A stretch of DNA of 14,672 nucleotides from Actinomycetota bacterium. Lineage in GTDB: Bacteria; Actinomycetota; Aquicultoria; Aquicultorales; Aquicultoraceae. Location of the stretch: assembly GCA_030017355.1 (NCBI GenBank), contig JASEIR010000025.1, positions 1-14,672 on the forward strand. The letters run 5' to 3'. The notes under the pieces were generated by a model, which saw nothing but the letters and a program-made list of their open reading frames with translations, made no database searches and had not been told where the DNA came from. A program made the translations under genes and the position numbers. The stretch's first letter is position 1, and every line of letters begins with the position of its first letter. This document shows, in pieces, positions 1 through 7,996 of this stretch.

Positions 1-2
1 AG

Positions 3-116
3 CACAATCTCTATATTGCCGAGGTTGTTACATATCACGAATTTGGAACGGATAGCCCGCTTTATTTGTATCATGGGTATTATTACTCATCTGGTAAGAA
101 AATTGCAGCTTACTAG
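3..116 (+). CDS. Flavin reductase-like domain protein, C-terminal fragment
   Basis: The window opens inside a gene: frame 3 is open from the first base and stops at TAG 114-116, giving 37 residues. The fragment starts HNLYIAEVV and contains SPLYLYHGYYYS followed by GKKIAAY at the end. This resembles the last strand of FMN-binding flavin reductase-like proteins (DIM6/NTAB family), which read roughly 'H.+.+GEVV' and then 'PL+Y..G.Y'. Such proteins bind FMN and either reduce free flavin or feed electrons to a partner. The next gene, a flavin-dependent oxidoreductase, starts 61 bases downstream on the same strand, so co-transcription is plausible. The call rests on a short tail only; the catalytic part is off the window. 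Confidence 0.5.
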   Translation, partial: HNLYIAEVVTYHEFGTDSPLYLYHGYYYSSGKKIAAY

Positions 117-177
117 CTTTTAAATTTTTTCTTTATAGAAATGTTTTTAATCAACCGTGTTTTGGGGAGGTAAGTCA

Positions 178-1170
178 ATGCCAGGCCTTTTTGATCCAAT
201 AGAAATCGATAGCCTATCTTTAAAGAATCGTATTGTCATGCCGCCAATGGAAACAGGCAAGGCTACACCCGAGGGCGATGTCACCCAAGAGATTATAGAC
301 CATTATGTCAAACGGGCACGCGGCGGAGTTGGTTTAATAATCATTGAACACACATTCGTTATGAAAAATGGTCAGTTTTCAACAAGGCAGCTTGGCCTTT
401 ATGAGGATAGACAAATTGAAGGTTTTAAGAAACTAGTTAACGCTATCCATGAGCAAGATGTTCCATGCATTCTACAACTTAACCACGCAGGTTCCAGAAC
501 CACAACAGAGGTAATTGGTGAACAACCTGTTTCGGCTTCTGATGTTCCATTACCAACTGGCGGTGAGATACCCCGCCCTTTATCGAAAGAAGAAATTATG
601 TCAATAATTAATGCTTTTGCATCTGCTGCAAGACGAGCTAAAGAAGCCGGTTTTGATGGGGTCGAGATTCATGGAGCGCATGCATTTCTATTAAATCAAT
701 TTGCATCTCCGCTTACCAATAAAAGAAATGATGAGTATGGCATAGATATGGCTGGGCGCATGCGCTTTCCTCTTGAAGTTATACAAGCTGTTCGCGAAAC
801 AGTTGGCCGTGATTATATGCTTTTCTATAGACTTGGAGCTGACGACATGATTGAAGGTGGCAACACTATTGATGACGGTGTTAAGATGGCCAAACTAATT
901 GTAAATGAAGGCGTGAAAGTTGTTGACGTCTCAGGCGGTTTAATTGGCTCGCGACCGCCTGAAATGAAACCAGGTGAATTTGTTCCTCAGGCTGCGCGCA
1001 TAAAAAAAGCAGTTGATGTTCCAGTTATTGCGGTAGGTAAAATTACTACAGGTGAGCTTGCGGATGATATCATACGTGATGGAGAAGCTGACCTTGTTGC
1101 CATTGGTCGAGCGCTATTAAAAGATGCAAATTGGCCAAAAACGGTTGCAGCAGAACTAGGGTTGGAATAA
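178..1170 (+). CDS. NADH:flavin oxidoreductase, Old Yellow Enzyme family
   Basis: A 330-residue FMN-binding TIM barrel. The start is ATG 178, because GGGGAGG at 164-170 lies 7 bases upstream; a GTG in frame at 157 would place that site inside the gene. Family signs are LKNRIVMPPM (residues 15-24), LQLNHAG (99-105), the FMN/substrate block GVEIHGAHAFLLNQF (161-175) followed by SPLTNKRNDEYG, and the phosphate-binding end VGKITTG (286-292) and IGRALLKD (309-316). The length fits a stand-alone barrel. It lacks the extra iron-sulfur and NAD(P)-binding domains of 2,4-dienoyl-CoA reductases, which are about twice as long. His165 and His168 match the substrate-anion-binding pair. The residue where YqjM and OYE1 have the proton-donating Tyr is Phe170, and the YqjM Cys26 position is not Cys. 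It probably reduces activated C=C bonds or related electrophiles with NAD(P)H; the substrate cannot be told. Confidence 0.9.
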   Translation: MPGLFDPIEIDSLSLKNRIVMPPMETGKATPEGDVTQEIIDHYVKRARGGVGLIIIEHTFVMKNGQFSTRQLGLYEDRQIEGFKKLVNAIHEQDVPCILQLNHAGSRTTTEVIGEQPVSASDVPLPTGGEIPRPLSKEEIMSIINAFASAARRAKEAGFDGVEIHGAHAFLLNQFASPLTNKRNDEYGIDMAGRMRFPLEVIQAVRETVGRDYMLFYRLGADDMIEGGNTIDDGVKMAKLIVNEGVKVVDVSGGLIGSRPPEMKPGEFVPQAARIKKAVDVPVIAVGKITTGELADDIIRDGEADLVAIGRALLKDANWPKTVAAELGLE

Positions 1171-1243
1171 GCTATAAATCTTTTGGCTGACTTTATTGTA
1201 GGGTAAAAACAAATAAATTAACGTGTACAAGGAGGAGCACTTT

Positions 1244-1867
1244 ATGTTACCAATGCTTGAAACCAAACCCTTGCCGTATGCAAGTCTTCCAGGCTTATCG
1301 GAAGAACAGCTAAAGCAGCACCATGACGTCCTCTATGCTGGTTATGTAAAGAAGGTAAACGAAATTCAGGATAAGTTGAAAAATGTGGACCTAAGTGAGG
1401 CAAACGCTACTTTTAGTATGATTAGAGAACTAAAGCTTGAGGAAACCTTTGCTGTAAACGCGGTTAAGCTTCATGAAGGATACTTTGCAAATTTGGGCGG
1501 TAATGGCCAACCTGGTGGTGCAATACTTGATATGATTAACCAGGATTTCGGCTCTTTTGATAATTGGGAGCAGATGTTTAGAGCGGCGGGAATTTGTGCG
1601 AGAGGCTGGGTAGTTTTAGCTTACGACCTTGATTGGAATGTCGTTCATAACTATTCGCTTGATGCCCACAACATTGGTGATGTATTTAATGCAGTGCCTC
1701 TATTTATACTTGATGTATACGAGCATGCTTACTTTATTGATTATGGAACAAACCGCAAGGATTATATAGATGCGTTCATGAAGAACGCTAACTGGGACTA
1801 TGTAAACAGCGTTATCGAAAAGTATGACCTTGTCAATAGGCGTAAAATGAGCGGAAAGACAGCTTAA
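1244..1867 (+). CDS. Superoxide dismutase, divergent Fe/Mn family
   Basis: Encodes 207 residues that convert superoxide to oxygen and hydrogen peroxide in the cytoplasm. ATG 1244 is preceded by AAGGAGG at 1229-1235, 8 bases upstream; the in-frame GTG at 1223 lies before that site and is rejected. The C-terminal signature is LDVYEHAYFIDYG (residues 156-168), with metal ligands Asp157 and His161. The other ligands are His26 or His27 in LKQHHDVLY and His77 in AVKLHEGYF. The spacing matches E. coli SodB (His26, His73, Asp156, His160). The signature Trp of the usual DVWEH motif is Tyr, and the usual HHxKHH N-terminal motif is reduced to HHDVLY. SLDAHN (139-143) places a His where Fe/Mn enzymes carry the outer-sphere Gln or an equivalent His. 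There is no signal peptide. The metal (Fe, Mn or either) cannot be decided from this sequence. Confidence 0.93.
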   Translation: MLPMLETKPLPYASLPGLSEEQLKQHHDVLYAGYVKKVNEIQDKLKNVDLSEANATFSMIRELKLEETFAVNAVKLHEGYFANLGGNGQPGGAILDMINQDFGSFDNWEQMFRAAGICARGWVVLAYDLDWNVVHNYSLDAHNIGDVFNAVPLFILDVYEHAYFIDYGTNRKDYIDAFMKNANWDYVNSVIEKYDLVNRRKMSGKTA

Positions 1868-1887
1868 GAAAGTTCATTTTCCAATTT

Positions 1888-2988
1888 TTAATTGACTTGT
1901 TGGCGCCTTGCCGCGTCATATTGCGCCTTGGCTTTCAGGAATTCATCGTAGGTGCTCGTAAAAACATGGCGCCCTGAATTATCAGGTGCCAATACGTAGT
2001 AGAGGTAATCGGTTTTAGCCGGGTTTAAAGCTGCCTTGATTGATTCATACCCAGGATTACATATTGGACCAGGCGGAAGGCCAGGATTTCTGTAAGTGTT
2101 GTATGGTGAATCAACCTTTAGATCTTCATAGGTCAACCTTTTTTTCCAGACAGGCAAAGCATATTGAACTGAAGCGTCGATTTGCAGCCGCATGTTTTTT
2201 GCTAACCTATTATATATAACTGAGGCCACAATGGGCCTTTCGTCTTTTACAACTGTTTCTCTTTCAATTAGCGATGCTATAATGATGATTTCATAAGGTG
2301 TCCTACCTAAAGATTCTGCATTGCTCCAATTAAGATCGCTTGTTGCTTTCATAAATTGATCAAGTTGCATTTTTACAAGTTCTCTAGCAGTTGTCTTGTT
2401 TAATATTCTGTAGGTCTGCGGATAAAGAAATCCCTCAAGATTAACGACTGGAGCGCCACTTTGCATAAGGAATGGGTATTCCATCCACAATGAATCATCA
2501 GTTGAAAGACCTAAATATTCATCTCTATCAATCTTTGTAATGCTTGATACTCGGTCAGCCATCTGCTTTGCAGTCCATCCTTCAGGCAACGTTAGCTTAA
2601 TATAATTAATTGCTGGGCCCTTTATAAGTTTATCAATAACCTTGTCATAATCCATTCCGGTTGCAAAGATATATGTGCCTGGTTTTATATCGCTCTCTAC
2701 GCCTCTTCTTTTTATTGCAAGCACAAATAAAAGAGCGCTCTTTATAACTTTCTTTTCTTGAAGCAGAACACCGATTGCTCTTGCTGACATCCCTTCTTTT
2801 ATTTGTACTTCTACTTTGCGCTTTGGAAATTCAGAATTCATGCGGATACTAATCCATGCAAACAATGCGGCTGATACAACTGCAGTAATAACTAAAATTA
2901 ACGCCATAATGGCGATAATTTTTTTAAAAATACTTGGTTTCGATTTTACAACATGCCTGCCTATAGCATGCCTGCCCCGCCTAGTAAT
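1888..2988 (-). CDS. mltG: Endolytic murein transglycosylase MltG (YceG-like)
   Basis: A membrane-anchored lytic transglycosylase that cuts nascent peptidoglycan strands and so sets glycan length. Family motifs are ASLIERETVV with the catalytic Glu region, PIVASVIYNRL, MRLQIDASVQYAL, LPPGPICNPG and the C-terminal TDYLYYVLAPDNSGRHVF. The N-terminal half has a LysM-like part (VEVQIKEGMSARAIGVLL, then PGTYIF). One transmembrane helix (ALILVITAVVSAALFAW) sits at the N-terminus. The first in-frame ATG (2905-2907) would begin right at that helix with no ribosome site. The frame stays open upstream, and an ATT at 2986-2988 lies 6 bases after AAGGAG (2995-3000), adding a basic cytoplasmic tail (366 residues in all). 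I favour that ATT start; ATG 2907 is the fallback (339 residues). It follows ruvX by 12 bases in the same operon and converges with the superoxide dismutase gene. Confidence 0.93.
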   Translation of the reverse strand: MTRRGRHAIGRHVVKSKPSIFKKIIAIMALILVITAVVSAALFAWISIRMNSEFPKRKVEVQIKEGMSARAIGVLLQEKKVIKSALLFVLAIKRRGVESDIKPGTYIFATGMDYDKVIDKLIKGPAINYIKLTLPEGWTAKQMADRVSSITKIDRDEYLGLSTDDSLWMEYPFLMQSGAPVVNLEGFLYPQTYRILNKTTARELVKMQLDQFMKATSDLNWSNAESLGRTPYEIIIIASLIERETVVKDERPIVASVIYNRLAKNMRLQIDASVQYALPVWKKRLTYEDLKVDSPYNTYRNPGLPPGPICNPGYESIKAALNPAKTDYLYYVLAPDNSGRHVFTSTYDEFLKAKAQYDAARRQQVN

Positions 2989-3000
2989 TTGCTTCTCCTT

Positions 3001-3411
3001 TTATCTCTTAGAATCAATATAACTCTGCAATATTATGCTTGCTGCTAATTTATCTACAATTCTCTTCTTCTTTTCATGCCTTAGTTCAGCTTCTCTTAAA
3101 AATCTGTCAGCATAAGCGGTTGTTAACCTTTCATCCCAAGTCATTATAGGAATTTTTACTACCTTTTTCAGCTCGTCTACATATTTCAGCACTTCCTGTG
3201 CTTGAGGCCCTATCTTCCCTGAAAGAGTTATCGGTAAACCTACTACAACTTCCTCGGCATCATATTCTTCAACAAGCTCTGATATTCTTTGTATATCAAA
3301 TTCTGTATTTTTTCTTTCTATGACGGTTAAAGGCCGCGCCACTTTCCCACTTGGGTCTGATATTGCAACACCTATTCGGCGACGGCCAAAATCCAAAGCT
3401 ATTATTCTCAT
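3001..3411 (-). CDS. ruvX: RuvX/YqgF, RNase H-fold nuclease for pre-16S rRNA processing
   Basis: 136 residues, the usual family length. It opens with MRIIALDFGRRRIGVAISDP, the first RNase H-fold strand with catalytic Asp7. Next come VVVGLPITLSGKIG (about residues 55-68), MTWDERLTT (about 89-97), and the C-terminal KKRIVDKLAASIILQSYID with the second acidic residue. The E. coli relative YqgF takes part in 16S rRNA 5' maturation; the family was first proposed as a Holliday junction resolvase. The gene lies 16 bases after alaS and 12 bases before mltG, the order alaS-ruvX-mltG found in many Actinomycetota and related bacteria. Its ribosome site is weak, so it probably relies on translation arriving from alaS. 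Confidence 0.95.
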   Translation of the reverse strand: MRIIALDFGRRRIGVAISDPSGKVARPLTVIERKNTEFDIQRISELVEEYDAEEVVVGLPITLSGKIGPQAQEVLKYVDELKKVVKIPIMTWDERLTTAYADRFLREAELRHEKKKRIVDKLAASIILQSYIDSKR

Positions 3412-3427
3412 TTTACCGGTAAATTCA

Positions 3428-6061
3428 TTATTTCTTTTTTAGCATAGCCTGAATCTCTTTCCAGGCCTCCTCAAATGCCTTAGGTATACCCTCTGGCTTC
3501 TTACCGCCCGCTTGCGCAAGGTCAGGCCTTCCTCCTCCTCCGCCGCCTACTAGCGGAGCAACTTTCTTTATTAAATCGCCTGCATTAAAGCCTGCTTTCA
3601 CCATGTCCGAGGTTGCTGCTGCTATTAACATAACCTTTCCGTCTGTTGTGCTTGCAAGAAGCAGTGCCGATGTGCCAGCCCTTTCTCTTAGCAAATCCGC
3701 ATATGACCTTAAGGCATTCATATCAGCAACCTCGACCTCATTTATGATTATTTTTGCCCCATTTAGCTGCCTTGCTTCTGATATAAGCTCCTCAATCTCT
3801 TCTTTTGCTACCTTTTTTCTGAGCGATTCAATCTGCTGCTCCTGGCTTTTTATTGTTTGCAAAAGGCTGGTTATCTTTTCTGCTACTTTGGAAGGCTCGG
3901 TTTTTAGCAAGCTAGCTGCTTCCTTAATTGCATCTTCCTCATTATATAAATATTTAAGAGCAGCACCGTTGGTTACGGCTTCAATTCGCCTTGTATTTGC
4001 TCCTATACTTGATTCACTTGTAATTTTAAATAAACCAATCTCGCTGGTGTTGCTGACATGAGTTCCGCCGCAGAGCTCCTTGCTGAAGTTTCCAACCTCG
4101 ACCAACCTCACAAATTCACCATATTTTTGGTCAAATAGCGCTATAGCACCAGTTTCACGGGCAAATTCATAAGAGGTTATAAAGGTTCGCACCTGTTCAT
4201 TCTTAAATATCTTGCTATTAACAAGCTCCTCAATTTTTCTTAGCTGCTCCTTTGTTATTGGTGCGAAATGCGTCAAGTCAAAACGCAAGTGATCGGCATC
4301 TACAAGTGAACCTGCTTGTTTTACGTGCTCACCTAGAACAAGTCGCAGCGCCCACTGAAGCAGATGCGTTGCTGTATGGTTTCGCCTTATCGATTGCCTT
4401 CGTTCTACTTCAACACTTGCCTTTGCTTGCTGGTCTATATGTATCTTTCCAGACGCAACTCTACCAATATGTATATAAACATTTTCTAACGGCTCTTGAG
4501 TGTCTTCAACTACTATGCGACCTGTATCGGTTGCGATAGTTCCTTTATCGCCAACCTGACCGCCTTTCTCTGCATAAAACGGGGTTTTATCAAGAAATAT
4601 TTCAACCCTATCTCCTTCGGATGCATCTGTTACCACAACGTTATTCTTTATGATTGCTTTTACGGTAGCTAGAGTTTCATCAACCTCATATCCTACAAAT
4701 TCAGCGGTACCAAATTCTTCATTTACCTCTTGATATACCTCCTGGTGTCTTAGCTCACGTTCGCCAGCCCACGATGCCCGAGCCCTCTCTCTTTGTTCCT
4801 CCATTAGATTTTGGAATGTCTCTTCATCTACTTGCAGGTCGTGGTCTTCTGCAATCTCTATTGTTAACTCGAGCGGGAACCCATAGGTATCATAGAGCCT
4901 AAAAACAAAATCTCCTGCCAGACTACTTCTACCTTCGCTTTTAGCTTGAGCAATTGCCTGATCAAGAATACCTAGACCTTGCTTGAGCGTATCCGTAAAC
5001 CTTCGTTCTTCGTTTCCTGCAATTCTTAAAATAAATGCTTTATTGGCGACTAGCTCGGGATAGGTATCCTTCATGGTATCAACCACAGCTTCAATAACTT
5101 TTTCTATAAACATATGCTCAATGCCAAGGAGTCGCGCATGAAGAACAGCTCTTCTTAAGAGCCTCCTTAATACATATCCACGGCCTTCGTTTGATGGCAG
5201 AACGCCGTCGCTTATGATAAATGCTACAGCTCTTGTGTGGTCAGCTATAATTTTTACCGAAACATCCCTTTCTGGATTAACCCCGTATACTACACCTGCT
5301 ATTTCTGCAACCTTGCTTACAATTGGATAAAGAACATCAGTTTCAAAGTTTGATTTAACGCCTTGCATTATCCTTGCTATTCTTTCAAGGCCTGCACCTG
5401 TATCTATATTTTTCTTTGGAAGGGGAATTAGATTTCCATTTTCGTCTCTATTGAATTGCATAAAAACTAGGTTCCATATCTCAAGGTAGCGATCACAGTC
5501 ACAACCAACTGTGCAGCCTTCTTTGCCGCATCCAAAATCTGGCCCAAGGTCATACATGATCTCGGAACTTGGCCCGCAGGGTCCAGTTGGTCCAGCAGAC
5601 CAGAAATTATCCTCCCCTAAGCGGAATATCCGGTCTTCCGAAAGCCCAATTACATCCCGCCAAATGCTATGGGCCTCATCATCCTCCTCATATATGGTTG
5701 TATATAGCTTATCTAATGGTAGCTTTAACTGCTTAGTAACAAATTCCCATGCCCATTTAATAGCATCTTCTTTGAAATAATCTCCGAATGAGAAGTTGCC
5801 AAGCATTTCAAAAAAAGTCAGATGTCTTGCTGTTTTTCCAACTCTTTCTATGTCAGTAGTCCTTAGGCATTTCTGCACAGTTGTGGCCCTCTTATAATCA
5901 GGTCTCTTCTCTCCTAAAAATATAGGCTTGAACTGCACCATGCCGGCAGCTGTAAAAAGAAGAGTTGGGTCATCAGGCACTAAAGATGAGCTTGGAAAAA
6001 TCTTATGGTTTTTGCTCTCAAAGAAAGACAAAAACAAATCTCGTATTTCATTAGACCTCAT
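3428..6061 (-). CDS. alaS: Alanyl-tRNA synthetase
   Basis: 877 residues, full length. It charges tRNA-Ala and clears mischarged Ser/Gly-tRNA. The aminoacylation core runs from the N-terminus to about residue 460 and includes FFESKNHKIFPSSSLVP, FLGEKRP, TFFEMLGNFSFGDYFKEDA and the Cys-rich stretch CGKEGCTVGCDCDRYLEIWN. The editing domain carries the zinc site HTATHLL (about 560-566) with CGGTH (about 661-665). A coiled-coil linker (LLQTIKSQEQQIESLRKK) leads to the C-Ala/DHHA1 domain ending in LVGGGGGGRPDLAQAGG (about 832-848). ATG 6061 has GAGGGTG just upstream, and the first 11 bases overlap the end of the AI-2E-family gene, which implies translational coupling. No T-box leader can fit, so any control probably acts at the promoter of the upstream sigma-factor operon. 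Confidence 0.98.
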   Translation of the reverse strand: MRSNEIRDLFLSFFESKNHKIFPSSSLVPDDPTLLFTAAGMVQFKPIFLGEKRPDYKRATTVQKCLRTTDIERVGKTARHLTFFEMLGNFSFGDYFKEDAIKWAWEFVTKQLKLPLDKLYTTIYEEDDEAHSIWRDVIGLSEDRIFRLGEDNFWSAGPTGPCGPSSEIMYDLGPDFGCGKEGCTVGCDCDRYLEIWNLVFMQFNRDENGNLIPLPKKNIDTGAGLERIARIMQGVKSNFETDVLYPIVSKVAEIAGVVYGVNPERDVSVKIIADHTRAVAFIISDGVLPSNEGRGYVLRRLLRRAVLHARLLGIEHMFIEKVIEAVVDTMKDTYPELVANKAFILRIAGNEERRFTDTLKQGLGILDQAIAQAKSEGRSSLAGDFVFRLYDTYGFPLELTIEIAEDHDLQVDEETFQNLMEEQRERARASWAGERELRHQEVYQEVNEEFGTAEFVGYEVDETLATVKAIIKNNVVVTDASEGDRVEIFLDKTPFYAEKGGQVGDKGTIATDTGRIVVEDTQEPLENVYIHIGRVASGKIHIDQQAKASVEVERRQSIRRNHTATHLLQWALRLVLGEHVKQAGSLVDADHLRFDLTHFAPITKEQLRKIEELVNSKIFKNEQVRTFITSYEFARETGAIALFDQKYGEFVRLVEVGNFSKELCGGTHVSNTSEIGLFKITSESSIGANTRRIEAVTNGAALKYLYNEEDAIKEAASLLKTEPSKVAEKITSLLQTIKSQEQQIESLRKKVAKEEIEELISEARQLNGAKIIINEVEVADMNALRSYADLLRERAGTSALLLASTTDGKVMLIAAATSDMVKAGFNAGDLIKKVAPLVGGGGGGRPDLAQAGGKKPEGIPKAFEEAWKEIQAMLKKK

Positions 6062-7181
6062 TTTTCACCCTCAATGTATCTTCCGCTCCTGGTTTAAGGT
6101 CGCATAAAATTGCCTCGCCGCCGATGCTGTCTCTCTCCTTCTCTCTAAAGTGTAGGTAAAGGGCTTTACCTACAGCTGCAATTGGTATTGCTATTAACAT
6201 GCCAATTATGTTAAATAATGTTCCACCAACTAGTAAAGCAAAAATAACCACCGCTGGATGTAGATTAACCTGATGGCTCATGATACGCGGTGATATAAAG
6301 ATACTATCAAGCTGCTGGACCGCTAGCAATACAGCAATTACGATAATTGCTAATTGCCATGATGTTCCAAGTGCAATTATAACTGCCGGGATTCCACCTA
6401 TAATTGGCCCCAAGTATGGAATTATATTAAAAAGACCTATTAAGAAACCAAGAAGGATTGCATAATCAACCCCCAATAGATACAGCGCAATACCAGAGAG
6501 AACCGCGACACTTAGAGCAACTAAAAGCTGACCTTTCAAGAAACCACCAACAATGCAATCTATCTTCCTTATAATATGCATACCTTCAGCTCGATATTTT
6601 TCCGGGATCATATCGCTAACTGTTTTTCTAATCGGTTCAAGATCTTTTAAAATATAGAAAGCAATTATAGGTCCAAGCACAAGATTTAAAACTCCGCCAA
6701 AAATGTTGGCTGTTAATGTAGGTATAGCAAGTGCAATGTCCTTTAAAAGTGTTTTAAAAGATCCCTCAATACCTGTTATTATGTCGGTCACCTGGTCACT
6801 CTTTAAGAAGGGATATTTATCCATAAGATCGTGCGCATATCCAACTGATGTTGATATATAGGTAGGAAACTTTTGTATTAAGCCATTTCCCTCTCTGTAA
6901 AGAATAGGCCCAACATACATTCCGAAAAGTGCGATTGCTATTAGCATCCCTAGATAGGATAAGATAAGCGCAATGATCCGAGGAATGCCTCTTTTACTTT
7001 GCCACTCGACTATTGGCCTCAGCACATAAACAAACGCCAATGCATAAATAAATGGCATTAGAACAGTGTGTATACTGTATATAATAAACAATGCTATTCC
7101 TAAAAGGGCTAGCAAACCTACAATAGACCAGGTTGCTATACCCAGTCTTTTGATGCGCTCCAGCCCGTCAGTTTCTCCCAC
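6051..7181 (-). CDS. AI-2E-family (PerM/YdgG-like) membrane transporter
   Basis: 376 residues with about seven or eight hydrophobic segments. These include a helix pair near residues 15-60, LILSYLGMLIAIALFGMYVG, the central PTLTANIFGGVLNLVLGPII and a dense C-terminal set. The family motifs FNIIPYLGPIIGGIPA and SPRIMSHQVNLHPAVVIFALLVGG are both present. Members were named for proposed export of autoinducer-2, but some act as Na+/H+ antiporters or remain uncharacterised, so the substrate is unknown. The start is GTG 7181, with GGGAGG at 7188-7193 inside the end of the sigma-factor gene. One base separates the two genes, and the 3' end overlaps alaS by 11 bases. An AI-2E-family gene directly before alaS is also seen in Bacillota (yrrI-alaS in Bacillus). 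Confidence 0.9.
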   Translation of the reverse strand: MGETDGLERIKRLGIATWSIVGLLALLGIALFIIYSIHTVLMPFIYALAFVYVLRPIVEWQSKRGIPRIIALILSYLGMLIAIALFGMYVGPILYREGNGLIQKFPTYISTSVGYAHDLMDKYPFLKSDQVTDIITGIEGSFKTLLKDIALAIPTLTANIFGGVLNLVLGPIIAFYILKDLEPIRKTVSDMIPEKYRAEGMHIIRKIDCIVGGFLKGQLLVALSVAVLSGIALYLLGVDYAILLGFLIGLFNIIPYLGPIIGGIPAVIIALGTSWQLAIIVIAVLLAVQQLDSIFISPRIMSHQVNLHPAVVIFALLVGGTLFNIIGMLIAIPIAAVGKALYLHFREKERDSIGGEAILCDLKPGAEDTLRVKNEV

Positions 7182-7182
7182 G

Positions 7183-7974
7183 CTAAGCCTCCCGATCCTG
7201 CAACATCTTCTCTCTGAGAACTTCTAGTGTTCGCCTAAGCAACCTCGATACATGCATTTGAGATATACCAAGCTGCTGAGCTATCTCTGTTTGAGTAAGC
7301 CCTCGAAAGAACCTAAGGTATAAAATTCTTTGCTCCTGCTTGCTTAACTCAGCAAGTGCCTCAGCCAAACAAGTTCTATCTTCAATTCCTGTAAGTTCTT
7401 TATCGTCCTCTCCAATATACTCCAAAAGAGAAAAACTATCATCTGCATCTGAAGATAAATCTCTATCCAGCGAAACAAAGCTGTAGGCTTCGCTAGTCTC
7501 CATTGCCTCAATCACGTGCTCAGAGTTTACCCCTAAATGGTCAGCAATCTCGCTAATTGTGGGCGCTCTTTTAAGCTCTTGCGTGAGATTATTCATTGCC
7601 TGTGTGACTAAGAGATTTAACTCCTGTAGCCTTCTTGGTACCTTAACTGCCCAGCCCTTATCTCTGAAATATCGCTTTATCTCACCAACAATTGTAGGTG
7701 TTGCATATGTTGTAAACTCAACTGATCTATCAACATCAAATCGATCAATAGCTTTTATAAGACCAATTGTCCCAACTTGAATAAGATCTTCGATGGGCTC
7801 TCCCCGGTTTTTGAATCGTCTAGCTAAATATTCAACCAGATTTATATACATGCAGACAAGTTCGTCTCTTACCTCTGGCGACTTAGTCTTCTTATACTTT
7901 TTAAATAGATCAAATGTCTTATCTCTATCCCAAGCTAGAGCTTTGTTCTTCCTTCTTTTCTGCGAGCCGGCCAA
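7183..7974 (-). CDS. RNA polymerase sigma factor, SigB/SigF/SigG type
   Basis: 263 residues, a group 3 sigma factor of the kind controlled by partner switching. Region 2 spans about residues 35-105 (INLVEYLARRFKNRGE, EDLIQVGTIGLIKAIDRFD, VEFTTYATPTIVGEIKRYFRD), including the core-binding and -10-recognition helices. Region 3 follows (GWAVKVPRRLQEL, then PTISEIADHLGVNSEHV). Region 4 (about 205-258) holds the helix-turn-helix LTQTEIAQQLGISQMHVSRL that reads the -35 element. The start is TTG 7974 with a G-rich ribosome site (7985-7990) 10 bases upstream; no ATG fits better. It sits 22 bases after an RsbW-like gene, the standard regulator-then-sigma order, so that protein is the likely anti-sigma factor. 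Which regulon (stress, or a sporulation-like programme) cannot be told from sequence alone. Confidence 0.92.
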   Translation of the reverse strand: MAGSQKRRKNKALAWDRDKTFDLFKKYKKTKSPEVRDELVCMYINLVEYLARRFKNRGEPIEDLIQVGTIGLIKAIDRFDVDRSVEFTTYATPTIVGEIKRYFRDKGWAVKVPRRLQELNLLVTQAMNNLTQELKRAPTISEIADHLGVNSEHVIEAMETSEAYSFVSLDRDLSSDADDSFSLLEYIGEDDKELTGIEDRTCLAEALAELSKQEQRILYLRFFRGLTQTEIAQQLGISQMHVSRLLRRTLEVLREKMLQDREA

Positions 7975-7996
7975 AATTTATGTGCCCCCCAACTGA

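Noticed and set aside
1868..1887. Bidirectional terminator between the superoxide dismutase and mltG genes
   Set aside because: The 20-base gap has no inverted repeat; only an A/T-rich run is present.
3603..5780. Several + strand ORFs across alaS (for example 3603-4061, 4252-4539, 5511-5780)
   Set aside because: They lie wholly opposite a clearly coding alaS and have no motifs; they are shadows of its codon use.
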